DNA of 34,164 nucleotides from Methylobacterium radiotolerans JCM 2831 (GTDB lineage Bacteria; Pseudomonadota; Alphaproteobacteria; Rhizobiales; Beijerinckiaceae): positions 552,001 through 586,164 of the forward strand of contig NC_010510.1 of assembly GCF_000019725.1 (NCBI RefSeq), written 5' to 3'. The notes beneath the pieces were generated by a model, which was not told the DNA's origin, did no database searches, and worked only from the letters and a program-made list of their open reading frames with translations. A program made the position numbers and the translations under genes. Shown piece by piece: positions 17,534 through 25,091 of the stretch. Position 1 is the stretch's first letter; every line of letters begins with the position of its first letter.

Positions 17534-17704
17534 ATGCGTATTCGCCATCTGCTGCCGCTCGTCGGCTTGCTCACGCTCACGGCCTGCAAAGACGAGAAGA
17601 AGGCCGAGGCCCCCCCGCCTCCGCCACCTCCTGCCAGCACGGCGCCGGCAAACCCTGCGCCTCCCGCAACGACGACGAACCCGGCTCCGGCCAACAAGCC
17701 GTAG
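17534..17704 (+). CDS. short Pro/Ala-rich lipoprotein
   Basis: A 56-residue protein. The first 18 residues (MRIRHLLPLVGLLTLTAC) are a lipoprotein signal with lipobox LTAC and acceptor Cys18. The mature part is KDEKK followed by a Pro/Ala/Thr/Asn-rich, disordered tail including a run of prolines. AGGAGG lies seven bases before ATG 17534, one of the best ribosome binding sites in the window. It is probably anchored in the inner or outer membrane with a flexible spacer. The Asp after Cys+1 (Lys-Asp) does not fit a simple Lol-avoidance signal, so sorting is unclear. Confidence 0.75.
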   Translation: MRIRHLLPLVGLLTLTACKDEKKAEAPPPPPPPASTAPANPAPPATTTNPAPANKP

Positions 17705-18008
17705 CCAACGAGCCTTGAAGGTGGCGGGCCCCGTCGCGTAGTCTCGAGAAACGGGCCCGGCCCTTCGCAACCGGGCTGAGGGCGCGGCTCTGTTCATGAA
17801 ACGCGCACCCACACCGGACCGCTTGGATCGACTGCTCCGGGTGGGACGCTGCCCGTCCGCTTCTGGGCGCCAGAGGCCAGAAGCGGACGGGTCGGAGTCA
17901 ACTTTGCCGTCGCGCTGCGCCGCTGTCAGCGCCGCTCATTGCGCCGTCTCGCCGGCGAGGGGCGCGTCAGGACACAGGCCAGCTGAGCGCTTGTCCCACG
18001 TTCGCACG
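17705..18008. other. 304-base gap containing hairpins
   Basis: The gap after the lipoprotein gene holds a CGGGCCC/GGGCCCG pair (17725-17759), possibly a weak terminator, and the strong 15-bp hairpin at 17852-17891. The downstream DUF2867 frame is open through it, but that extension has no homology. Confidence 0.5.
17852..17891. repeat. perfect 15-bp inverted repeat
   Basis: CCCGTCCGCTTCTGG, a 10-base loop (GCGCCAGAGG), then its exact complement CCAGAAGCGGACGGG. It has no T-run. It may be a factor-assisted terminator, a REP-like element or the end of a small RNA. Confidence 0.75.
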
Positions 18009-18515
18009 ATGATGCCGCCGGCCGAGTGCGCGGTGGCCTCTCGGTATCCGGGCGCGGATCTCGTGGACGCCTTCGCGGTGACGCTGCCCGGGCCGGGGCC
18101 GCATGACCTGTCAAGGCTGGCTCAAGAGGCGCTCTCGAACCCCGCCCCCTGGATCACGGCAGCCATGGCACTGCGCGACGCGGCGGTGCGCCTCTTCGGG
18201 GTTCGGACGTCGGGGGCGATGAGGGCCCGCCTCAAGGCCGACGGCCGGGACCGGATCGACTTCTTCCCGGTACTCTCTCGGTCTGAGCGCGAGATCGTCC
18301 TGGGAGAGGACGACCGCCACCTCGATTTTCGCCTGTCGCTTCTTCTCAGCCAACGCCCGGACGGGCGGGAGGACCTCGTCGCCACCACGGTCGTCCGCTG
18401 CCGTAACCGCCTCGGACACGCCTATCTCGCGGCCATCATGCCCGGGCACATCCTCGTTGTCCGCTCCGCCCTGAGAAGGGCCGCGGCATTCCAGGCCGGC
18501 CGGATGGCCGTTTGA
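18009..18515 (+). CDS. DUF2867 family protein
   Basis: A 168-residue protein matching the DUF2867 family: DLVDAFAVTLPGPGP near the start, ALRDAAVRLFGVRT in the middle, then FFPVLSRSEREIVLGEDDRHLDFRLSLLL split by a turn, VVRCRNRLGHAYLAAIMPGH and a final amphipathic helix VVRSALRRAAAFQ. The family is uncharacterised; members often lie beside nucleotide-sugar or stress genes. ATG 18009 is chosen because homology starts there, although the frame is open to 17796. No ribosome binding site stands out and no operon partner is evident. Confidence 0.8.
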   Translation: MMPPAECAVASRYPGADLVDAFAVTLPGPGPHDLSRLAQEALSNPAPWITAAMALRDAAVRLFGVRTSGAMRARLKADGRDRIDFFPVLSRSEREIVLGEDDRHLDFRLSLLLSQRPDGREDLVATTVVRCRNRLGHAYLAAIMPGHILVVRSALRRAAAFQAGRMAV

Positions 18516-19134
18516 CGGACATCGCAGCCCATCGGCACCGCCAGGGCCGCTCCTGAGCGTGCGGGGCGGCGGATCCCGATCGCACCGCGAGCTGCTGAAC
18601 CGCTCTCCACCCTGTCCGGCCGTTTCCAGGACCTCCGCGCGGGATCGGCACGGCTTTCGCGATATTCGAATCCTATCGGGATCGCGCGGCGCCCTACCTT
18701 GCCCTTCCCTGCGTCGATGCCACGCGTCGCGGCGTCGACAATGGCTGGCCCGGTCTGGGTAGGCCGAAGCCCCTCCTGATCGGAGGCTCTGATCCGGCTC
18801 AGGCCGTGCCCCCCGTCAGTCCCGGTGCCGAGAGGCCGGTCGCGATCTCGATCCATCATCGTTCTCGAGAACGAGTCCGTCGGCCCACGATGTCAGCGAT
18901 CGGCGTCCCGCACACCGGAAGCGGTCGGCTCGACCTCCACCCGACGGCGACGCCCGGCGGCGCATCGGCGCCGGTCGAAGCTTGCCGGAAGGGGCTCATC
19001 CGCTCCGGAGACGTTGTCCGGAGAGGTGGTCGCAGGCGGTTCGTCAGCCCGAGCTGAGCGCCATGACCACTGCTGGATGAGAAGGACGGTGTCGGCCGTT
19101 CTCCTGCAAGGCCCGCCTCCGGAATTGCCCATCC
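18516..19134. other. 619-base region with no convincing gene
   Basis: Open frames on both strands lack domains and ribosome binding sites. A + frame around 18891 (MSAIGVPHTGSGRLDLHP) was considered but is not supported. Promoter elements for the iron transporter should lie near its right end, though I cannot place them. Confidence 0.4.
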
Positions 19135-20259
19135 TTGTTTCGACGACGCACGGTTCCGACGCCCGACCCTGCCTCCCGTCCCGCCGCCTCGCGGCTGGTG
19201 GTCTCGGGCGTGAGCCGGCGGTTCGGCCGGACGCTCGCCCTGGACCGCGTCTCGTTGACCCTCGAGCCGGGCGAGATCGTGGCGGTGCTCGGCGCCTCCG
19301 GCTGCGGGAAGAGCACGCTGCTGCGGCTCATCGCCGGCCTGGACGCGCCGGACGCGGGCGAGATCGCCATCGGCGGCCGGCGCGTCGCCGGCCGCGGCCG
19401 CAACGAGTCGCCCGCGACCCGCGGCGTCGGGCTCATGTTCCAGGACTACGCGCTGTTTCCCCATCTCACCGTGCTCGCCAATGTTCGCTTCGGCCTCGCC
19501 CATCTCGGTGGCGCGGGGGCGGAGCGCGTCGCCCGCGAGCGGCTCGAGCAGGTGGGCTTGGCGCACCGGGCCGACAGCTATCCGGGCACCCTGTCGGGCG
19601 GCGAAGCGCAGCGGGTGGCGCTCGCCCGCGCCCTGGCACCGCGCCCGCGGGTCCTGCTCCTCGACGAGCCGTTCTCGAACCTCGATGCCGGCAACCGCGA
19701 TCGCGTTCGCGCCGACACCCTCGCCGTCCTGCGCCGGGACCGGACCGGCGCGCTCCTCGTGACCCACGACGCTGCGGAGGCCGTGGCCTTCGCGAACCGC
19801 ATCGTCCTGATCCACCGCGGCCGGATCGTCCAATCCGGCACGCCCGAGGCGATCTACGGCGCGCCGGAGACGCCCTTCGCCGCCAGGGCGCTCGGCGAGA
19901 TCATCGAGATTCCGGGCCGGGCGGCGGCCGACCGCATCGCGACGCCGCTCGGTCCGCTGCCCCGGCCTGCCGCCCTGCCGGACGGGGATGTGACGGTGTG
20001 CCTTCGCCCGGAGGCGATCCGTCTGAAGGCCTCGCGCGGACCGGCGGGGAACGGGGTGCGCGCCTCCGTCCTCGGCCGCACCTTCGCGGGACCGCGCCTG
20101 CGCCTGGATCTCGCGGTGACCGGCCTCGACGCGCCGCTGCGCCTGCACCTCCCGCCGGCGGCCGTTCCCGGAGACGAGGTCGGCATTCACCTTGTGCCGG
20201 AACAGGCTCACATCTTCCCTGCAGCAGGCGCCAGCGAAGACAAGCCTGCACTGAATTAG
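19135..20259 (+). CDS. fbpC: Fe(III) ABC transporter ATP-binding protein
   Basis: A 374-residue ATPase of the CUT/ferric-iron (FbpC/PotA-like) type. Walker A is GASGCGKST (53-61), the Q-loop is MFQDYALFPHLTV, the signature LSGGE is at 153-157, Walker B is LLLDEP (174-179) and the H-loop is LVTHDAAEA. A C-terminal TOBE-like regulatory region follows (about 270-360, with VTVCLRPEAIRL and DEVGIHLVPEQAHIF). It powers the importer formed with the next two genes. The start codon is TTG 19135; a GTG about 22 codons later is possible. The order ATPase, binding protein, permease is less common than the fbpABC order. Confidence 0.88.
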   Translation: MFRRRTVPTPDPASRPAASRLVVSGVSRRFGRTLALDRVSLTLEPGEIVAVLGASGCGKSTLLRLIAGLDAPDAGEIAIGGRRVAGRGRNESPATRGVGLMFQDYALFPHLTVLANVRFGLAHLGGAGAERVARERLEQVGLAHRADSYPGTLSGGEAQRVALARALAPRPRVLLLDEPFSNLDAGNRDRVRADTLAVLRRDRTGALLVTHDAAEAVAFANRIVLIHRGRIVQSGTPEAIYGAPETPFAARALGEIIEIPGRAAADRIATPLGPLPRPAALPDGDVTVCLRPEAIRLKASRGPAGNGVRASVLGRTFAGPRLRLDLAVTGLDAPLRLHLPPAAVPGDEVGIHLVPEQAHIFPAAGASEDKPALN

Positions 20260-20269
20260 AATATTTAAA
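20256..20269. promoter_or_regulatory. ICE-like imperfect palindrome before the iron-binding protein gene
   Basis: TTAGAATATTTAAA matches the perfect palindrome TTAGAATATTCTAA at 12 of 14 positions. It resembles the iron control element (TTTAGAA...TTCTAAA type) recognised by Irr in Hyphomicrobiales, and lies in a rare AT-rich stretch. It overlaps the fbpC stop codon. Function is inferred from sequence and neighbours only. Confidence 0.4.
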
Positions 20270-20287
20270 AACAAAACTTTCTTGCGA

Positions 20288-20293
20288 TATAAT
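20288..20293 (+). promoter_or_regulatory. TATAAT -10-like element
   Basis: A perfect TATAAT in otherwise very GC-rich DNA, 50 bases before the binding-protein start and 19 bases after the ICE-like palindrome. No good TTGACA-like hexamer sits at 17 bases; the region there is TTTAAA/AAAAAC. It suggests an internal promoter for the binding protein and permease. Confidence 0.4.
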
Positions 20294-20342
20294 GATTACA
20301 CGTATACCGCCCTACGCATCGTTTGATGAAGGGGGTTTTGCC

Positions 20343-21368
20343 GTGTCGTCTCTCTCCGGAAAGTTCGCCTGGTCTGGCCTCGTCCTTTCGCTCGGCCTCG
20401 GCGTGACTGCCCACGCGGCGGAGGTGAACCTCTACACGACGCGGGAACCGGGCCTGATCCGCCCCCTGCTCGAAGCCTACACCGCCAAGAGCGGCGTCAA
20501 GGTCAACACCGTCTTCGTGGAGAAGGGCCTCGCCGAGCGCGTCGCCGCCGAGGGTGCCCGCTCCTCCGCCGACATCCTCATGACGGTCGATATCGGCAAC
20601 CTGATCGAACTCGTGGACCGCGATCTCGCCCAGCCGGTGCGCTCGCCCGCGCTGGAGGCGGCGGTGCCCGCGCCCCTGCGCGACGCCGAAGGCCGGTGGT
20701 TCGCCCTCTCGATGCGCGCCCGCGTGCTTTACGCCGACGAGACTCTCTCGGGCCTCACCGCCGCGACCTACGAGTCCCTCGCCGATCCGCAGTGGACGGG
20801 AAAGGTGTGCCTGCGCTCGGGACAGCACCCCTACAACACCGCCCTGATCTCGGCCTTCCTCGTCCGCCACGGCGCGGAGAAGACCGAAGCGTGGCTGCGC
20901 GGGCTGAAGGCCAATCTCGCCCGGAAGGCGGCGGGCGGTGACCGCGACGTGGCCCGGGACATCGCCGCCGACCTCTGCGAGGTCGGTCTCGGGAATTCCT
21001 ACTATGTCGGGCTGATGCGCTCGGGGCGCGGCGGACCGGACCAGCAGAAATGGGGCAAGGCGATCAAGGTCGTGCTCCCGACCTTCGAGGGCGGCGGCAC
21101 CCATGTGAACGTCTCGGGCGCCGTCGTCGCCAAGGCGGCGCCCAATCGCGAGGAGGCGGTGAAGCTCCTCGAATATCTCGTCTCCGACGAGGCGCAGGCG
21201 GTCTACGCCAACGCCGACTACGAGTATCCCGTGAAGGCCGGCGCCGCGATCGACCCGCTGCTCGCGAGCCTCGGCACCCTGACGATCGATCAGACGCCGC
21301 TGCTGGAGATCGCCCGCAACCGCAAGGCGGCGAGCCTGCTCGTCGACAAGGTCGGTTTCGACAACTGA
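20343..21368 (+). CDS. fbpA: Fe(III) ABC transporter periplasmic binding protein
   Basis: A 341-residue binding protein of the FbpA/FutA/IdiA class. Residues 1-25 are a signal peptide (cleavage AHA-AE), and the mature protein opens VNLYTTREPGLIRPLLEAY as is typical of the family. The tyrosine pair Tyr220-Tyr221 in GLGNSYYVGL corresponds to the ferric-iron ligand pair. THVNVSGAVVAK and the final LLEYLVSDEAQAVYA are further family landmarks. GTG 20343 is chosen because AAGGGGG lies eight bases upstream and it gives a standard signal peptide; ATG 20292 is an alternative. Iron regulation is plausible given the upstream elements. Confidence 0.92.
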   Translation: MSSLSGKFAWSGLVLSLGLGVTAHAAEVNLYTTREPGLIRPLLEAYTAKSGVKVNTVFVEKGLAERVAAEGARSSADILMTVDIGNLIELVDRDLAQPVRSPALEAAVPAPLRDAEGRWFALSMRARVLYADETLSGLTAATYESLADPQWTGKVCLRSGQHPYNTALISAFLVRHGAEKTEAWLRGLKANLARKAAGGDRDVARDIAADLCEVGLGNSYYVGLMRSGRGGPDQQKWGKAIKVVLPTFEGGGTHVNVSGAVVAKAAPNREEAVKLLEYLVSDEAQAVYANADYEYPVKAGAAIDPLLASLGTLTIDQTPLLEIARNRKAASLLVDKVGFDN

Positions 21369-21372
21369 GCCC

Positions 21373-23013
21373 GTGCGGACGAGGATGGCGGCGACGCGCG
21401 GTCTCGGCTGGGCGGGCGCGGCGGCGCTGGCGGCGCTGCTGCTCTCGCCGGTCATCTCCCTTGGGATCGCGGCCCTCGGTGGCGGCAGCGAACTCTGGCC
21501 GCATCTGGCCGCCTACGTGTTGCCGCAGGCGATCCGGGACACCTCCCTCCTGCTGGCGGGCGTCGGGCTCCTGGTGATCGGGCTCGGGACCGGGGCCGCG
21601 TGGCTGGTCTCGGCCTTCGACTTTCCCGGCCGCCGCGTCCTAGAAGGCGCGCTGCTTCTGCCGCTGGCGATGCCGACCTATGTCGTGGCCTACGCCTATC
21701 TCGACCTGTCGCATCCCCTCGGGCCGCTTCAGGCCGGGCTGCGGAGCCTGCTCGGCCTGTCGAGCCCCCGCGACCTGCCCCTGCCGGACCTGCGCTCGCT
21801 ACCGGGCTGCATCCTGCTCCTCGGCTTCGTCCTGTACCCGTACGTCTACCTGCCGACGCGGGCGCTGTTCCTGATGCAGGCGGGCACGTTGCTGGAGGCC
21901 GCGCGGGTGCTCGGCGCCGGGCCGTTCCGCAGCTTCCTGCGGGTCGCCCTCCCGCTTGCCCGCCCGGCGGTGGCGCTCGGCACCGGCCTCGCCCTGATGG
22001 AGGCGCTGAACGATGTCGGTGCTGCCGAGTTCCTGGGCGTGCGCACCTTGACCGTACAGGTCTACGCGACTTGGGTGAACCGCTCCGATCTACCCGGCGC
22101 GGCGCAGATCGCGCTGGTGATGCTCGCCTGCGTCGTCGCCCTCGTCGGCCTGGAGCGGCTGGCCCGGGGCGGGCGCGGCTATGCCGGCAGCGCCCGCCGG
22201 AACGCGGCGGTCACGCGGCGTCGGCTCTCCGGCTGGCGCGCCGGAACCGCCGTGGCCCTCGGCGCGACGCCGGTCGTCCTCGGCTTTCTGCTGCCTGCGG
22301 GCCACCTCGCCTGCGAGGCATGGCGGCGGGTCGCGGGCGGGGGGTGGCCCGACACGCTGGCGGTCCAGACCGGCAACACGATCCTCTACGCGAGCCTCGC
22401 GACGGGGGTGACGGTGGTGGTCGGCCTGCTGGTGGCGGCGGCGCCGTTCCTGTTGAGCGCCCGCGCCGGGCGCGCGCTGATTCGCGCGGCGGGGCTCGGC
22501 TATGCCATGCCCGGCACCGTGCTGGCGGTGGGGTTGCTCGGCCCCCTGGCGCTGATCGATTCCGGGTTGCTCGAGGCGGGCTTCGCCACCGTCTCGGTGG
22601 GGCTTGGGACGGGCGCAGCCCTGGTCATCGCCTACGCTCTGCGCTTCCTGACCGTGACGGTGGGCGCCAGCGAGGCCGGCCTGGCGCGGATCCCGCACAC
22701 CATATCGGACGCGGCCCGGGTCCTGGGGCGCGGGCGGCTCGCCACGCTCGCCACCGTGCAGATCCCGCTGGCCTGGCCCGCGATGCTGAGCGGCGGGCTG
22801 CTGGCGTTCGTCGACATCGCCAAGGAGCTGCCGGTGACGCTGCTCCTGCGCCCTCTCAACGTCGAGACATTGAGCACGTTTCTCTACGGCGAGGCGGCGC
22901 GCGGCACGTACGAGGATGGCGCCGTCGCCGCAGTTCTCATCGTGATGATCGGTCTCGTGCCGGTCACGCTGCTCCTGAGGATCGACGAGAACGCGGTGTG
23001 GCGACGGAGATAG
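21373..23013 (+). CDS. fbpB: Fe(III) ABC transporter permease (fused, two-domain)
   Basis: A 546-residue inner-membrane protein made of two homologous permease halves with about 12 predicted helices. Each half has the EAA loop that docks to the ATPase: EAARVLGAGPFRSFLRVALP and DAARVLGRGRLATLATVQIP. A hydrophilic linker (about 270-285, RGGRGYAGSARRN) joins the halves. GTG 21373 lies only four bases after the binding-protein stop, so translation is coupled. It completes the importer with the two upstream genes. Confidence 0.92.
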   Translation: MRTRMAATRGLGWAGAAALAALLLSPVISLGIAALGGGSELWPHLAAYVLPQAIRDTSLLLAGVGLLVIGLGTGAAWLVSAFDFPGRRVLEGALLLPLAMPTYVVAYAYLDLSHPLGPLQAGLRSLLGLSSPRDLPLPDLRSLPGCILLLGFVLYPYVYLPTRALFLMQAGTLLEAARVLGAGPFRSFLRVALPLARPAVALGTGLALMEALNDVGAAEFLGVRTLTVQVYATWVNRSDLPGAAQIALVMLACVVALVGLERLARGGRGYAGSARRNAAVTRRRLSGWRAGTAVALGATPVVLGFLLPAGHLACEAWRRVAGGGWPDTLAVQTGNTILYASLATGVTVVVGLLVAAAPFLLSARAGRALIRAAGLGYAMPGTVLAVGLLGPLALIDSGLLEAGFATVSVGLGTGAALVIAYALRFLTVTVGASEAGLARIPHTISDAARVLGRGRLATLATVQIPLAWPAMLSGGLLAFVDIAKELPVTLLLRPLNVETLSTFLYGEAARGTYEDGAVAAVLIVMIGLVPVTLLLRIDENAVWRRR

Positions 23014-23239
23014 GTCGTCTCGAGCGGATCGGCGGCGCGTGATCGGGGCGACCATCCACGGCTTCATGCTCGCGAGACCGTCCCGGCAACGCGCTGGACG
23101 CGGGGCGCATGGCGCGGGCAGGCCAGGGTCGAGGCAATGGTCACCTTCGCGACGGCCGCCTCCGCCTCGGTGCGGCGGCCGGTGTCCCAACGACGGCCGT
23201 CGCCGGTGCGGCACCCGTTCCGACGCCTCGAACCGTCGC

Positions 23240-23810
23240 CGCCGTCGGATCAGGACGTCCGCAGCAGCCTGCCCAATCCTTGCCGCACGGTGAGGCAGGG
23301 CGGTCCGGTCGTGGCGTTCGAGGAGGGCTGCGGGCGCTCAGCCGGGCGCGGGCCCTGCTCAGCCATGCGGGGGGTGATACCGTCGAGGTCGGAGCGCTGA
23401 TCAGGGCTGAGGTGGCGGCGCACGCGAGCGGAGCCCGGGACCGACCGACGATTGCTGGACCGCGAGTCTCTCGGAAGGCGCGGCAGATCCAGAGCTTCGC
23501 CCCGGCCCTGCACGAGCTGACCACCGATGCGGTGGAGTCCGGTGCGCTGACGGTCGAGACCGGCCGGCTCGACGCGACCTGGGAGTCGTCCTCGACCGGC
23601 GCGGATGTCGGCGACGGGCCTGGGGCTGGATCGAGAGCGGTGTCGCCATCAATCCGGAGGCGACGACGCGCCGGGGCTACGGCACGGAGTTGATCCTGGA
23701 GGGCGTGGCGCGAGCCTTCGACCGGATCGACGACACGCGTTTCGCGGGGGAGTCGGAGAGCCTCATTTCTCACGAAAAGCGCGTCGGGCCTGATCGACGA
23801 GCGGCTTCGT
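23240..23810 (+). pseudogene. HWE histidine kinase C-terminal remnant, frameshifted
   Basis: Pieces of one kinase end appear in three frames in the correct order. First TVRQGGPVVAFEEG near 23290, then LRALSRARALLSHAGGDTVE and the N-box-like ALHELTTDAVESGAL (23325-23590). Last is WIESGVAINPEATTRRGYG with TELILEG (from about 23629). The W-x-E motif of the HWE family survives as WIE. At least two frameshifts separate the parts; the phosphoacceptor His region is barely recognisable and no start is evident. It lies 230 bases after the iron permease and runs into the convergent HlyD gene. Confidence 0.65.
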
Positions 23811-25091
23811 GAGGTAGGAGAGAACGGTTCGGTCGGCAGTTCGGATGAAGGCCTCCACCGGCATGCCGGGCATCAACTTGGCCCCATCCAGCCGATTCAA
23901 CTCCTCCTTCGTCACGCCCAGGCGAACAAGATAGTAGAAGCTGCCGGTCCGCTTGTCTTCGCTCACGTCCGCGGCGATCCGGACGACCCGGCCGTTCAGT
24001 TCCGGCGTTGTGCGCTGGTCGAAGCTCGGGAAGCGAAGTCCGGCGGCTTGGCCGGTCTGCAGCCGATCGATGTCTTGCGGCGCGACCCGAACCTCCGCGA
24101 CGAGCGAGTCCGCATTCGGCACGATCAGCATGATCTGCTCGCCCGGGGAGATCACGCCGCCACGGGTGTGGACCGCGAGTTCGTGCACGTAGCCGGTCTG
24201 CGGCGCGCGGATCTCGATGCGCTGCAGCTGGTCGAAGGCCGTGATCCTCTGCTCGGTCAGCGTCGCGGCCTTCGCGCGGTTCTCGGCCAGTTCCTTGGCG
24301 ACGTCGCTGCGCAGATTCTGCTCCAGCTGGATGATCTGAAGCTCGGTCTCCGAGACCTTGCCCTTGGTCTGCGCGATGTTCGCGACGAGGACGCCGCGCT
24401 CACCCTTCAGGCGGGACATGTCCCGCTGGAGGCTCGTGAGCCGGGTCAGCTGGATGAGGTTCTTCTTCCAGAGATCCTCGACGCCCTCGTATTCCCGCCC
24501 GATGATCGCGGTCTCCTGCTCCTTGGCGGCGGCCTGCTCGGCCAGACCTTTGATCTCCTCGTTCAGCTGACCGATCCGCTCGCGGAGCTGCGCCTTCTGG
24601 CCCTGGAGCGCGTCCCGTCGGAAGCGGAACAGCTTGCGCTCGCCGTCGACGATCCGGGCCACTTCCGGTCCGGCTCCCTCGAGCTCGGGGGCGATGGCGA
24701 GGCTGTCGCGGCCGTCGCGCTCCGCCTCCAGTCGGGCGTTGCGCGCCGCGATCTCCCACAGGCTCTTGGTGACGCCGTCGTAGGTGGCCCGGGCGGTGGT
24801 CGCGTCCAGGCGCACCAGCAGGTCGCCCGCCTGGACGCGCGCACCCTCCTGGATCGGCAGTTCGGCGACGACGCCGCCGGTCGGATGCTGGACCTTCTTG
24901 ATGTTGCTCTCGACGACCAGCGACCCCGTGGCGATGATGGCGCCGGACAACTCGGTCGCCGCCGTCCAGGCTGCCGCGCCCGTGGCGACCACGATCACGG
25001 CGGCGACGCCGGCGACGTGCCGCCGCAAGGAGCGCCGCGTCTCGCGGGTCGGATCCGCCCCCGGCCCGATGGGCGTGTGACCCGTCGTCAT
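23763..25091 (-). CDS. HlyD-family type I secretion adaptor
   Basis: A 442-residue membrane fusion protein of the HlyD/PrtE/PrsE type. A single N-terminal inner-membrane helix is at about 24-47. The first lipoyl half (GSLVVESNIKKVQHPTGG, IQEGARVQAGDLLVRLD) precedes a long periplasmic coiled coil (about 95-280). The second lipoyl half (IRAPQTGYVHELAVHT, GGVISPGEQIMLIVP) leads to a beta-barrel C-terminus with MPGMPVEAFI. It bridges the ABC exporter to an outer-membrane TolC-like channel, which is not encoded here. ATG 25091 overlaps the stop of the exporter gene as ATGA, so the two are translationally coupled. Confidence 0.92.
   Translation of the reverse strand: MTTGHTPIGPGADPTRETRRSLRRHVAGVAAVIVVATGAAAWTAATELSGAIIATGSLVVESNIKKVQHPTGGVVAELPIQEGARVQAGDLLVRLDATTARATYDGVTKSLWEIAARNARLEAERDGRDSLAIAPELEGAGPEVARIVDGERKLFRFRRDALQGQKAQLRERIGQLNEEIKGLAEQAAAKEQETAIIGREYEGVEDLWKKNLIQLTRLTSLQRDMSRLKGERGVLVANIAQTKGKVSETELQIIQLEQNLRSDVAKELAENRAKAATLTEQRITAFDQLQRIEIRAPQTGYVHELAVHTRGGVISPGEQIMLIVPNADSLVAEVRVAPQDIDRLQTGQAAGLRFPSFDQRTTPELNGRVVRIAADVSEDKRTGSFYYLVRLGVTKEELNRLDGAKLMPGMPVEAFIRTADRTVLSYLTKPLVDQARRAFREK

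Noticed and set aside
18825..21368. Single 847-residue ORF across the iron-transport genes
   Set aside because: Only its C-terminal 341 residues (the binding protein) are coherent; the rest is out of frame with the FbpC gene.
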